Shown here piece by piece: positions 18,487-26,766 of a stretch of DNA of 64,000 nt. The notes under the pieces are model-generated. The model saw only the letters and a program-made list of their open reading frames with translations, was not told the DNA's origin and did not search any database. The translations under genes and the position numbers were made by a program. The DNA is from Chitinophaga pinensis (GTDB lineage Bacteria; Bacteroidota; Bacteroidia; UKL13-3), in NCBI GenBank assembly GCA_945860865.1, contig CAMARW010000001.1, positions 62,001 through 126,000 on the forward strand. Reading direction: 5' to 3'. The stretch's first letter is position 1. Each line of letters opens with the position of its first letter.

Positions 18487-19173
18487 ATGAAAAAATTAGT
18501 ACTTATCTGTAGCGTATTGTTTTTGGGAGTTAGCGTGCAGGCACAATTAAGATTTGGCTTTTCTAATCCTTTGTCGATTGATAATTGGAATGTGAACGAT
18601 CCAGATGCAGGCGTTGAATTGGTAGTATGGACACCCAACAATGACACCCTTAGGTTTCAAGTTGGAGCGGATATATCAGCCACTGATGGCAATGCAAGAA
18701 ACGGAATTGAATACAATTTTCAGCCAAGAAAATGGTTGTTTCAGCCAGGTACTAACATATACGATACATCCAACAAAGAGCTATTAAGTTACAATTTTAC
18801 GCCTAATACTACCTTTTTTGGGGAGAAAGACTTTTATATAATTCTCTCTAATTATGTGGGTATTGTAGAATCTCAATTAATGTATCAAAGAAATATGATG
18901 CGTGTAATTATTGATTATGATGGAACCAATGTGGGTATAAAGCGCTTAGAAATGAATACTTACCGTTTGTTTCCGCTGCCTGCTAGCAATGTGTTAAACA
19001 TTGAAGGAGCCAACCCTAGTTCATTTAAAATAGTTGATTTGTCGGGCAGAGAAGCACTAAATGGTTTGGTTTATAATAACAGCATAGAAATTAGTAGCCT
19101 TCAAAATGGCTTGTATGTTTTGTATGCGGAAACAGACAATGGCCTTATTGTACAGAAGTTTTCTAAACACTAG
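18487..19173 (+). CDS. T9SS type A sorting-domain protein with Calx-beta-like region
   Basis: 228 residues: signal peptide ending VSVQAQ, a central region (residues 30-150) whose pattern GNARNGIEYNF...W.F.PGTN...GEKDFYIILSN resembles a Calx-beta domain, and a Por-type C-terminal signal (YRLFPLPASNVLNIEG, FKIVDLSGREAL, LQNGLYVLYAETDNGLIVQKFSKH). Such proteins cross the outer membrane by the type IX secretion system and end at the cell surface. What it binds is unknown. A strong terminator follows. Confidence 0.8.
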   Translation: MKKLVLICSVLFLGVSVQAQLRFGFSNPLSIDNWNVNDPDAGVELVVWTPNNDTLRFQVGADISATDGNARNGIEYNFQPRKWLFQPGTNIYDTSNKELLSYNFTPNTTFFGEKDFYIILSNYVGIVESQLMYQRNMMRVIIDYDGTNVGIKRLEMNTYRLFPLPASNVLNIEGANPSSFKIVDLSGREALNGLVYNNSIEISSLQNGLYVLYAETDNGLIVQKFSKH

Positions 19174-19201
19174 TAAACACTAGTTTTACGGCAGATACTT
19201 A

Positions 19202-19233
19202 ACACCGATAGTTTAAACTATCGGTGTTTTTTT
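19202..19233. terminator. Bidirectional intrinsic terminator
   Basis: A perfect 26-base palindrome (ACACCGATAGTTT and its complement) is followed by seven T on the plus strand and preceded by AA on the other. It lies between convergent genes and probably serves the plus-strand gene mainly. Confidence 0.85.
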
Positions 19234-19242
19234 ATGTAAAGT

Positions 19243-20235
19243 TTACCCAAAATTTATTTCGGTGCTATCACCAATATTTAGGCTCTGGCTCATGCCTTTT
19301 AATAAAGCATCATTACCTATTAGTGAGCGATGTAAAATGGCAAATTCTATTTGTGCGTAGGGGCCAATGATGGAATCGTAAATAGTTGCATAATTGAGGA
19401 TTGCATTTTCGCCAATAGAAACATTAGGTCCAATGATAGAGTTTGAAATTTTGCAGCCTTCTCCTATAAAAACGGGCGGAATAATGATAGTGTTTTCAAA
19501 TACGTACTGGGCGGTGTTATAATTTAGCTTTTTTAGCAGTAAGGAATTTGTTTCAAGCAGTACTTCTTTTTTACCACAATCAAACCAATTAGAAACACCA
19601 AAAGTAAAGAATTCTTTTCCCTTATCTATCATTTGCATGATGGCATCTGTAAGGGTAAATTCGCCATGTGTTTTAAGGTTTTGAGCCAAGTTATTATCTA
19701 AGAAACTGAGCAATAACTGACTATCTTTTATTTTATAAACGCCCACCAAAGCCATATTGCTTTTAGGTATAGTGGGTTTTTCTATTACCCTTAAAATTTT
19801 ACCCTCTTTGTCTATCTCTGCTACCCCAAAAAGCCGGGGGTCTTCTACTTTTTTCACGCCTAAGTAGTTTCCTTCTTGTTTGCAAATTTCTTTTAAATTT
19901 CCTTCAATAATGGTATCGCCAAAAACAATCAAGATTTCTTCATCTGCTAAAATGCAAGATTTGGCAAGCCAAATGGCATGTCCAACGCCCTTGCCAGTGG
20001 TTTGAATAACAAATTGTGCGTTTATATCTGGGTAGTTTTGTAAAATATATTGTTCAATTTTATCGCCTAAATAGCCAATCACAAAAACAAAATCCTTAAT
20101 TCCTGCTTCTATTAGGTTTTCGGTAATATGAGCTAATATGGGTTTACCTGCAATGGGAATGAGTGCTTTGGGTTGCGTATGGGTATGCGGTCTAAGTCGT
20201 GTTCCTATTCCGGCCACAGGAATAATTGCTTTCAT
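19243..20235 (-). CDS. Sugar-1-phosphate nucleotidyltransferase with left-handed beta-helix tail
   Basis: Cytoplasmic enzyme that joins a nucleoside triphosphate and a sugar-1-phosphate, in the RmlA/GlmU-like family. MKAIIPVAGIGTRLRPHT is the nucleotide-binding loop, PKALIPIAGKPIL follows, then VFGDTIIEG and GEFTLTDAI. The C-terminal third has hexapeptide repeats (PVFIGEGCKISNSIIGPNVSIGENA) that form a left-handed beta-helix. The nucleotide and sugar cannot be told; relatives are often annotated as dTDP-glucose or mannose-1-P enzymes. Start at ATG 20235, where the family N-terminus begins. Confidence 0.85.
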   Translation of the reverse strand: MKAIIPVAGIGTRLRPHTHTQPKALIPIAGKPILAHITENLIEAGIKDFVFVIGYLGDKIEQYILQNYPDINAQFVIQTTGKGVGHAIWLAKSCILADEEILIVFGDTIIEGNLKEICKQEGNYLGVKKVEDPRLFGVAEIDKEGKILRVIEKPTIPKSNMALVGVYKIKDSQLLLSFLDNNLAQNLKTHGEFTLTDAIMQMIDKGKEFFTFGVSNWFDCGKKEVLLETNSLLLKKLNYNTAQYVFENTIIIPPVFIGEGCKISNSIIGPNVSIGENAILNYATIYDSIIGPYAQIEFAILHRSLIGNDALLKGMSQSLNIGDSTEINFG

Positions 20236-20253
20236 TATTTTTTTTATTTGTTT

Positions 20254-20267
20254 CGATTTGAACCAAT
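20254..20267 (-). promoter_or_regulatory. Leader motif, second copy
   Basis: Minus strand reads ATTGGTTCAAATCG, two mismatches from the copy at 16717-16730, and starts just after the predicted transcription start. It lies 19 nt before the ATG. Confidence 0.4.
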
Positions 20268-20277
20268 TTTTGAAGTA

Positions 20278-20285
20278 CAAAAATA
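20278..20285 (-). promoter_or_regulatory. Promoter of the nucleotidyltransferase gene
   Basis: Minus-strand TATTTTTG fits TAnnTTTG, and a TTG (complement at 20307-20309) lies 21 bp upstream. The predicted leader is about 38 nt and carries the motif at 20254-20267. Confidence 0.55.
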
Positions 20286-20346
20286 ATCTATTTTATTAGT
20301 TACTTTCAAAATACTATTTTGCACAGCATTCTTAAAAAAAAGCAAC

Positions 20347-21618
20347 ATGATAAGAGACATTGAAATATTTCATTTAATTGAGCAAGAATTGCAAAGGCAA
20401 GAGCATGGTTTAGAGCTAATTGCTTCAGAAAATTTTGTAAGTAAACAAGTAATGGAGGCCATGGGTTCTGTATTAACAAATAAATATGCAGAGGGATTAC
20501 CAGGCAAGCGTTATTATGGTGGATGTGAGATTGTTGATGTAGTAGAAAATTTAGCTATTAATCGTTTAAAGCAGTTGTTTGGTGCCGCGTGGGCTAATGT
20601 GCAGCCTCATAGCGGGGCGCAAGCAAATGCAGCGGTTATGTTGGGTTGTTTAAATCCGGGTGATAAAATTCTTGGATTTGATTTATCTCATGGTGGGCAT
20701 TTAACCCATGGTTCTTCAGTAAATTTTTCAGGCAAATTATATAGCCCAAGCTTTTATGGTGTAGAGCCAGAAACGGGTTTAATAGATTGGGATAAGGTTG
20801 AAGTTATTGCCAAGCGCGAAAGGCCGAAAATGCTTATTTGCGGCGCATCTGCCTACAGCAGAGATTGGGATTATGTGCGTTTGAGAAAAATTGCCGATGA
20901 AGTAGGTGCAATATTGTTAGCAGATATTTCTCACCCTGCTGGTTTAATTGCGGGTAAGCTACTTAATGATCCTATTCCATATTGTGATATTGTAACCTCT
21001 ACTACGCACAAAACATTAAGGGGTCCGCGCGGTGGAATTATTATGATGGGGAAAGATTTTGAAAACCCATGGGGATTAAAAACGCCTAAGGGGGAAATAA
21101 AGATGATGAGCGCTATTTTAGATGGCGCTGTTTTTCCGGGTACACAAGGCGGGCCTTTAGAACATGTAATTGCATCTAAAGCGGTAGGTTTTGGTGAGGC
21201 TTTAACGCCTGCTTTTGCCAGCTATATTAAGCAAGTTAAACTTAATGCGGATGCGATGGCAAAAGCTTTTGTTGATCTGGATTATAAAATCATAAGTGGT
21301 GGTACAGATAATCATTTGATGTTAATTGATTTAAGGAATAAAAACATCAGTGGTAAAGCTGCTGAGAATGCCCTGATTAAAGCTGATATTACCATCAATA
21401 AAAATATGGTTCCATTTGATGATAAATCACCTTTTGTTACCTCAGGAATTAGAATTGGAACACCTGCCATAACAACCAGAAACTTATTTGAATCAGATAT
21501 GGCCACAGTGGTTTCATTTATTGATAAAGTATTAATGAATGCTGATAATGAAAGTGTTATTTTAGAGGTTAAAAAGCAGGTTAACCAAATGATGGAAGGT
21601 TTTCCTTTGTACAAATAG
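20347..21618 (+). CDS. glyA: Serine hydroxymethyltransferase
   Basis: PLP enzyme that interconverts serine and glycine and loads tetrahydrofolate with a one-carbon unit. The 423-residue sequence shows [13 protein letters not shown], the [18 protein letters not shown] block, [11 protein letters not shown] and the PLP-binding [15 protein letters not shown] with Lys222 as the Schiff-base lysine; the ending with [14 protein letters not shown] is normal. Starts at ATG 20347 close to the family N-terminus. It appears to be a single-gene unit. Confidence 0.97.
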   Translation: MIRDIEIFHLIEQELQRQEHGLELIASENFVSKQVMEAMGSVLTNKYAEGLPGKRYYGGCEIVDVVENLAINRLKQLFGAAWANVQPHSGAQANAAVMLGCLNPGDKILGFDLSHGGHLTHGSSVNFSGKLYSPSFYGVEPETGLIDWDKVEVIAKRERPKMLICGASAYSRDWDYVRLRKIADEVGAILLADISHPAGLIAGKLLNDPIPYCDIVTSTTHKTLRGPRGGIIMMGKDFENPWGLKTPKGEIKMMSAILDGAVFPGTQGGPLEHVIASKAVGFGEALTPAFASYIKQVKLNADAMAKAFVDLDYKIISGGTDNHLMLIDLRNKNISGKAAENALIKADITINKNMVPFDDKSPFVTSGIRIGTPAITTRNLFESDMATVVSFIDKVLMNADNESVILEVKKQVNQMMEGFPLYK

Positions 21619-21722
21619 TAGTTATCTGTTTTTGGCATTTCCTTTGGCTTATTATATTTAGCATTCCGTGTAAACCCTCAAATAAATATTTGTAGTTCGC
21701 ACGTAATCAGCTAAATATAATT

Positions 21723-22109
21723 ATGAATACACAACAACTCGCGCTTCAATCTGAGAATGGCAGCCCATTTTGGGAAATTAAAATATTGCTGGTGGAAACC
21801 AGTCGTTCTGTTATTAGGTTGGTTGAAAAAGTTTTTGAAGAAACTACAACAGGATACTTTCTCCATAAGATAGATAATATACACGATTTAAATTTTGAAT
21901 TAGAGTATAAAAAACCGGATGTTATTATAAGCGGTAGAAACATGCATGTGTTTAGAGGAACAGATGTTTTAAATAAAGTTCAGTTATTAGCCCCAGAAAT
22001 TCCAGTTATTATTTTAGTTACAGATTTTAATGCCATTGAAAATACGGACTTAGTTAATCAAGGGGCCTATGATATTATTTATCATTCTGAACTCAATAGG
22101 CTCCCCTAA
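21723..22109 (+). CDS. Degenerate response-regulator receiver-like protein
   Basis: Small 128-residue protein that aligns with the N-terminal receiver domain of Bacteroidetes hybrid sensor proteins, but key residues are changed. The acidic pair is E25-T26 (ILLVETSRSV in place of ILLVEDSRSV), the phospho-accepting Asp position is Gly71 in VIISGRNMHVFRG, and the switch lysine near the end is His121 (YDIIYHSELNRLP). Such a domain should not be phosphorylated. The ending LNRLP is where a PAS/kinase part normally begins, so it may be a remnant of a longer gene or a phosphorylation-independent partner protein. It lies before an ECF-sigma operon without obvious coupling. Confidence 0.65.
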   Translation: MNTQQLALQSENGSPFWEIKILLVETSRSVIRLVEKVFEETTTGYFLHKIDNIHDLNFELEYKKPDVIISGRNMHVFRGTDVLNKVQLLAPEIPVIILVTDFNAIENTDLVNQGAYDIIYHSELNRLP

Positions 22110-22224
22110 ACAAAGAAGTTAATTTTTTGTTTCAAGCCGGGATATTGCGTCAGGCATAGGTTTATTGCCAATTGTTTTGCAAGGGATTAAACCTTTTGCT
22201 TAAACTTGTATCTTAAAGCTATTA

Positions 22225-22785
22225 ATGAACTTAGGCTCAGAAGACATAATGTGGATACAACAGTTTAAAGAGGGAAATCAAAAGCAAATTGTTTTTGGTA
22301 AGCTGTTGCATAAATATTCGCGTAAGGTTTATTGGCAGGTTAGGCGTATTGTGATAGACCATGATGATGCGGATGATGTGGTTCAGAATACCTTTATTAA
22401 AGTTTGGGAAAAACTCGATCAATTTAGAGAAGATAGTTTGTTTTATACCTGGCTTTACCGCATTGCTACCAATGAGGCTTTGGCCTTTTTGCAGAGGAAA
22501 AAAAGCACACTCAATATTCCTTTGGAAACATTGCAGGCTCAGCTCTCTGAGCAATTGGTAACTGATACTTATTTTAATGGTAATAAGGCTGCTTTGTTAT
22601 TAGAACAAGCCGTTTTAAGTTTGCCTGAAAAACAGCGTTTGGTATTTAATATGAAATATTTTGAGCATTTAAAATATGAAGAAATATCACTTATTTTAGA
22701 AACCAGTGTGGGTGCGTTAAAAGCATCCTACTTCCATGCAGTAAAAAAAATTGAAGTAATTATGCGTGCTAGTTTAAACAATTGA
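22225..22785 (+). CDS. ECF-type RNA polymerase sigma factor
   Basis: 186-residue extracytoplasmic-function sigma factor. Region 2 spans about residues 20-95 (FGKLLHKYSRKVYWQVRRIV, DADDVVQNTFIKVWEKLDQF, FYTWLYRIATNEALAFLQRKK); region 4 spans about 125-180 (LPEKQRLVFNMKYFEHLKYEEISLIL written in part, LETSVGALKASYFHAVKKIE). It is the first gene of a three-gene operon with a single-span membrane protein, likely its anti-sigma factor, and a Spy-like periplasmic protein. The ORF stop overlaps the region just before the next gene. Confidence 0.92.
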   Translation: MNLGSEDIMWIQQFKEGNQKQIVFGKLLHKYSRKVYWQVRRIVIDHDDADDVVQNTFIKVWEKLDQFREDSLFYTWLYRIATNEALAFLQRKKSTLNIPLETLQAQLSEQLVTDTYFNGNKAALLLEQAVLSLPEKQRLVFNMKYFEHLKYEEISLILETSVGALKASYFHAVKKIEVIMRASLNN

Positions 22786-22808
22786 ACTATAATAGAATCT
22801 TAAATAAT

Positions 22809-23231
22809 ATGGATGAAGAAACAAAAAGATTGGAGGAGTATTTAAAAGGTATGGGAAGCAAAGGGAGCTACGAGGTGCCTAATGCCTACTTTAATGCCTT
22901 GGAGGCAAATATATTAAATCGGTTGCCCCAACATACCTACTCGCAAAAAGCTAAAATTCTCCCTCTCCATTGGTTTTCTGCGGCGGCTATTTTGTTGCTT
23001 TGCCTCAGTGTAATTTTTACTTACATGCAAAAGAAAGAAAAGACAGGTCATCGATTAATAGATAACGAGTTTGTATTAGATCAATTGGGAAGAACAGAGT
23101 TAAATGCAGATTTACTTTGCGAAGCAGGATGGTGCTTAGAATTGGAACAATTGCCTTTTATGGGAGATTCTACTTTACGTGTAGATGATTGGTATTTTAT
23201 GGAATCAGATTTACTCATAGACGAATTATAA
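22809..23231 (+). CDS. Putative anti-sigma membrane protein
   Basis: 140 residues from ATG 22809 (an in-frame TTG at 22782 overlaps the sigma gene's stop but is less likely). A cytoplasmic N-terminal part of about 50 residues (MDEETKRLEEYLKGMG) precedes a single membrane span at about 53-73 (LHWFSAAAILLLCLSVIF), and an acidic periplasmic C-terminal part with two cysteines (DLLCEAGWCLELEQL) follows. It has no clear zinc anti-sigma motif. Position directly after an ECF sigma gene and before a Spy-like gene makes an anti-sigma or sigma-sensing role likely. Confidence 0.65.
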   Translation: MDEETKRLEEYLKGMGSKGSYEVPNAYFNALEANILNRLPQHTYSQKAKILPLHWFSAAAILLLCLSVIFTYMQKKEKTGHRLIDNEFVLDQLGRTELNADLLCEAGWCLELEQLPFMGDSTLRVDDWYFMESDLLIDEL

Positions 23232-23246
23232 TAAGGAGATAGTATA

Positions 23247-23690
23247 ATGAAAATGCGAATTAATTTAATTTTGATTTTGTTTGTTTTTGTCCAAGCTGCC
23301 TGGGCACAACGCGGTGGCCCTTACAAAGATAAGGTAGATGCATTGAAGGTTGGTTTTATTACTAAAAAGCTTGATTTAACCGCTGGGGAGGCGCAAAAAT
23401 TTTGGCCTGTATACAATAAATACCATGAGTTGCTAGAAAAAAATAGAAGTGGCATGAAAGAAATTTTGGGCGAACAATTGGGTAATTTGGATAACATGAC
23501 AAGTGCCGAGGCAGATAAAGCCTTATTAGAAATGCAGGCAATGCGCAGCCAAGAATTGGAGGTTTTAAAACTTTATACCCTAGAGTTTAAAAAGATTTTG
23601 CCTACTCAAAAAGTAGTAAAATTATTTATTGCCGAACAAGAGTTTAAACGCGAACTATTGCGCCAACTTAAAGAGCAGCGCAGAAGATAA
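23247..23690 (+). CDS. Spy/CpxP-like periplasmic protein of the ECF-sigma operon
   Basis: 147 residues with a signal peptide ending AAWAQ and a helical body rich in charged residues. The pattern KKLDLTAGEAQKFWPVYNKYHELLEKNR matches the LTxxQ-type helix of Spy/heavy-metal-resistance proteins. Relatives placed behind ECF sigma genes in Flavobacteria are annotated as sensors of the sigma factor. It probably senses envelope stress or acts as a periplasmic chaperone. It starts 15 bp after the membrane protein gene. Confidence 0.7.
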   Translation: MKMRINLILILFVFVQAAWAQRGGPYKDKVDALKVGFITKKLDLTAGEAQKFWPVYNKYHELLEKNRSGMKEILGEQLGNLDNMTSAEADKALLEMQAMRSQELEVLKLYTLEFKKILPTQKVVKLFIAEQEFKRELLRQLKEQRRR

Positions 23691-23739
23691 AGCTTACAAA
23701 TGTCAGCTTTATTAATTTGACTGCCACTTTTAGGGGGTC

Positions 23740-23747
23740 TATATTTG
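23740..23747 (+). promoter_or_regulatory. -7 promoter box, predicted leaderless start of the CoA-transferase-family gene
   Basis: TATATTTG matches TAnnTTTG exactly and a TTG (23717-23719) lies 20 bp upstream. The -7 box is followed by four bases and then the ATG at 23752, which places the predicted transcription start on the A of the ATG. Confidence 0.6.
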
Positions 23748-23751
23748 CGGT

Positions 23752-25032
23752 ATGATGAAGCAAACGAAGTATGTAAGTGCAGTAGAGGCCGTTAAGCATA
23801 TTCATTCTAATACACGTGTTTTTATCCATGGAAGTGCGGCAACCCCGCTTACTTTGGTTCAGGCCATGGTGGATAGAAAAAGTGAATTGCGTAATGTGGA
23901 GTTAACCAGCATAAGTACTTTAGGTTACGATTTAAACAGCCCTGATTTATTGGGCCATTTTTACATTAACTCTTTGTTTGTTTCGGAGTCTGTAAGGCAA
24001 GCGGTAAACTCTAATAGGGGAGATTATATACCGGTTTTTTTGAGTGAAATTCCTAAGTTGTTTAGTACAGATATTTTGCCATTAGATGTGGCTATTTTAC
24101 ATGTTTCGCCGCCAGATAAACATGGTTATGTGAGTTTGGGAACTTCTGTAGATGTGGCGCGTGCTGCAGCATACAATGCTAAATTAGTTATTGCGCAAAT
24201 TAATCCTAATATGCCACGTACGCATGGAGATGGATTTATTCCACTATCATTAATAGATTATGCAGTTGAGGTTAATGATGCATTACCAGAGGTTTCTTAT
24301 GCTAATGGAGTTGATAACGTTTGTGCACAAATTGGGAAAAATGTTGCTGCTTTGGTAGAGGATGGAGCTACGCTTCAATTAGGTATTGGTACTATTCCAG
24401 ATAGTGTATTAAAGAACTTACACGGGCATAAAAATTTGGGTTTACATACAGAGATGTTTTCTGATGGGGCCATTGATTTAATAAAAAACGGCGTTATAAA
24501 TAATAGTCAGAAAAAGGTTGTAAACGGTTATTGTGTTGCAGGTTTTTTGGTTGGTACCAGGAAATTGTACGATTTTGTAGATGACAATCCCATTGTAAAA
24601 AGCTTAGATATTAGCTATGTAAACGACCCTCGCATATTGAGTTTAAACCCCAAAGTTACAGCTATAAATAGTGCCATTGAAATAGATATTACAGGCCAAG
24701 TTTGTGCAGATTCTATTGGAATGTTTCAGTATTCTGGTATTGGCGGACAAATGGATTTTATTAGAGGTGCTGCATTGTCTGAAGGAGGAAGGCCAATTAT
24801 TGCCCTTCCTTCTAGAACAGGAAAGGGTATTTCTAGAATTACTCCAGTTCTAAAACAAGGTGCGGGTGTTGTTACCACGCGCGGTCATATACACTGGGTT
24901 GTTACAGAATATGGCGCTGTTAACTTGTACGGTAAAAATATGGAACAAAGAGCAGAATTGTTAACAAAAATTGCTCATCCAAATGATAGAGAGATGTTAG
25001 AAAAGGCTACTTTTGAGCGGTTTTTAAAGTAA
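23752..25032 (+). CDS. Acetyl-CoA hydrolase/transferase family enzyme
   Basis: Cytoplasmic class I CoA-transferase family member of 426 residues. FIHGSAATPLTLVQAM near the N-terminus, HVSPPDKHGYVSLG in the middle, GIGTIPDSVL and the LGLHTEMFSDGAIDL block with the predicted catalytic Glu234 are diagnostic of acetyl-CoA hydrolase, 4-hydroxybutyrate or succinyl-CoA:acetate CoA-transferases. A conserved C-terminal VVTTRGHIHWVVTEYGAVNLYGK region completes the fold. The acyl group is not evident. It is likely a monocistronic gene, and its ATG at 23752 is set by the leaderless promoter (a second ATG follows at 23755). Confidence 0.88.
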   Translation: MMKQTKYVSAVEAVKHIHSNTRVFIHGSAATPLTLVQAMVDRKSELRNVELTSISTLGYDLNSPDLLGHFYINSLFVSESVRQAVNSNRGDYIPVFLSEIPKLFSTDILPLDVAILHVSPPDKHGYVSLGTSVDVARAAAYNAKLVIAQINPNMPRTHGDGFIPLSLIDYAVEVNDALPEVSYANGVDNVCAQIGKNVAALVEDGATLQLGIGTIPDSVLKNLHGHKNLGLHTEMFSDGAIDLIKNGVINNSQKKVVNGYCVAGFLVGTRKLYDFVDDNPIVKSLDISYVNDPRILSLNPKVTAINSAIEIDITGQVCADSIGMFQYSGIGGQMDFIRGAALSEGGRPIIALPSRTGKGISRITPVLKQGAGVVTTRGHIHWVVTEYGAVNLYGKNMEQRAELLTKIAHPNDREMLEKATFERFLK

Positions 25033-25113
25033 GCAAACACCTTCCTGTTTTGTTTATGAATTAGGGTTTGTTTTGCGGCATAATTAAACACGTTTTAATA
25101 TATTTTGCGTAGA

Positions 25114-25710
25114 ATGTTTCAAGAAATACAATCTTATAAAATGAAGGATGCCTCCTTAACTTTTGATCCTAATTATATGGATAGTAAACAGGCTGATTAT
25201 TATTACGAGCATTTATTACAGCAAGTAAAATGGGAACAATACCACATTAAAATGTTTGGAAAAACATTGCCTCAGCCTAGGTTAACAGCTTGGTATGGGG
25301 AAAACGGTGCAGCGTATGCTTATTCGGGTATTGAGTTAATGCCATTACCCTTTACAGCTGAATTACTATTGCTAAAAAACAGCATAGAAGCCTATACTAA
25401 GCAGGAGTTTAATAGTGTTTTACTCAATTTATATCGAAACCAACAAGACAGTATGGGTTGGCATAGTGATGATGAAAAAGAGCTAGGCGATTTTCCTTTT
25501 ATTGCGTCTTTAAGTTTGGGTTCGAGTAGAAATTTTCAATTAAAACATAAAACAGATAAATTTCTAAAGGGAAAAATTGAACTAAATCATGGCAGTTTGC
25601 TTTGCATGGGCGGTTCCATGCAATCTTTTTGGCAGCATGCTATACCTAAAAGTAGCATAGCTTGTGGCCCAAGAATAAATTTAACTTTCAGACAAATAAA
25701 AAAAGCGTAG
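25114..25710 (+). CDS. AlkB-like 2-oxoglutarate/Fe(II) dioxygenase
   Basis: Cytoplasmic nucleic-acid demethylase family protein of 198 residues. Metal ligands H117 and D119 are in MGWHSDDE, the distal histidine H175 is in FWQHAIP, and the 2-oxoglutarate-binding arginines are in GPRINLTFR (R187, R193). PRLTAWYGE and NSVLLNLYRN match the ALKBH2/3-like branch that repairs methylated DNA or RNA. The preferred start is ATG 25114; a TTG three codons upstream gives no known residues. Likely single gene, convergent with the XRE regulator. Confidence 0.9.
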   Translation: MFQEIQSYKMKDASLTFDPNYMDSKQADYYYEHLLQQVKWEQYHIKMFGKTLPQPRLTAWYGENGAAYAYSGIELMPLPFTAELLLLKNSIEAYTKQEFNSVLLNLYRNQQDSMGWHSDDEKELGDFPFIASLSLGSSRNFQLKHKTDKFLKGKIELNHGSLLCMGGSMQSFWQHAIPKSSIACGPRINLTFRQIKKA

Positions 25711-26085
25711 TTATTTCTTCTTAATTACTGTCTGATTCTCTAATAATTTAATTTGTGATTTGAGAGACTGTATGGTTTCTTTTTGGGATAGGCAAAGGTC
25801 TTGGTATAACAATAACTCTGATTTTAATCTACCGTGCTCTATTTGCAAGCTTGCTAAATTATCAGCCTGATAATTTTTATCATTCTGTTCGTTTGCCTCG
25901 TTTTCGAGCGTTTCTATATCAATATTTAATACCTCACAAATTTTTTTGATGGTATAGTAATTGCCTTGCCCTGTTTGTTCGATATTGCTTACAAGCGGCC
26001 TAGTTTTGTCAATTTTATCGGCTAATTGCTCTTGTGTTAGTCCACTGCCAATTCTTGCAAGTTTTATTTTTAAACCTTTATGCAT
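25711..26085 (-). CDS. XRE-family transcriptional regulator with coiled coil
   Basis: 124 residues: a helix-turn-helix domain at residues 1-65 (GLTQEQLADKIDKTRPLVSNIEQ) and a C-terminal part predicted as a coiled coil (LQIEHGRLKSELLLYQDLCLSQKE). It is the only regulator near the divergent unknown gene at 26223, and the 137-bp gap between them may hold an operator. It ends one base from the AlkB-like gene on the other strand. Confidence 0.82.
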   Translation of the reverse strand: MHKGLKIKLARIGSGLTQEQLADKIDKTRPLVSNIEQTGQGNYYTIKKICEVLNIDIETLENEANEQNDKNYQADNLASLQIEHGRLKSELLLYQDLCLSQKETIQSLKSQIKLLENQTVIKKK

Positions 26086-26222
26086 TTACTCGCAAGATTT
26101 GCTAATTTTCAATTACATAGCGATATTAATAATACCATAAAGATATTTTTATTGTCTAAATGTAAGTTTTGTCTTGATTTTGATAACTTTGAAAAGTTTA
26201 GAATTTATAAAATAGCTTTAAA

Positions 26223-26738
26223 ATGGTTCAATTATTTATGATAACCTTAACATCTTTAGACAAAAAGGATGAATTAGATCGCTTAACTGAAGTATTGCAA
26301 AAAGCTTATTTTGGCATACAAACACTCACTAGTGGTTTTCAAAATAATTTCCTACAATTATTGAGATTTTCTTCAATAAATGAAGCATTAGATGGATCAA
26401 TAGAGGACCAGTTTTTAGGTGCTGTAGACGAAGTATTAAAAAATAAATCTTTGGTGTTTGTTTCTTTAAAAAACATGGATAATGCCTCTTTGGCTAAAAT
26501 TGGACTTGCAGGCGATGCCCTTAAATTAAAGCTAAGCTTACTAAACTTAAAATTACTACGCTTAGAAAAGGAATTTAACGATTACTCAGTTATAATAGAG
26601 GCGATAGATTTAATGGAGTTAATAACAGATTTACTGGCAATTTTAACTAAGTTAGTTAATTTGTTACCACATGTTTATCCATTAATAGATATTTTACAAA
26701 TTATTCAATCTTTATTGAAAGAGATTTCGAGGGTATAA
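26223..26738 (+). CDS. Unknown helical protein, divergent from an XRE regulator
   Basis: 171 residues, nearly all predicted alpha-helix, rich in leucine, isoleucine and acidic residues, with no signal peptide. The C-terminal third is strongly hydrophobic (SVIIEAIDLMELITDLLAIL, LVNLLPHVYPLIDILQIIQ) and could be a pair of membrane-associated or amphipathic helices. I recognise no family. Its divergent arrangement with an XRE gene suggests regulation by it. Confidence 0.6.
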   Translation: MVQLFMITLTSLDKKDELDRLTEVLQKAYFGIQTLTSGFQNNFLQLLRFSSINEALDGSIEDQFLGAVDEVLKNKSLVFVSLKNMDNASLAKIGLAGDALKLKLSLLNLKLLRLEKEFNDYSVIIEAIDLMELITDLLAILTKLVNLLPHVYPLIDILQIIQSLLKEISRV

Positions 26739-26766
26739 TTTAAACTTTTGGGTTTACCATCAGTAT

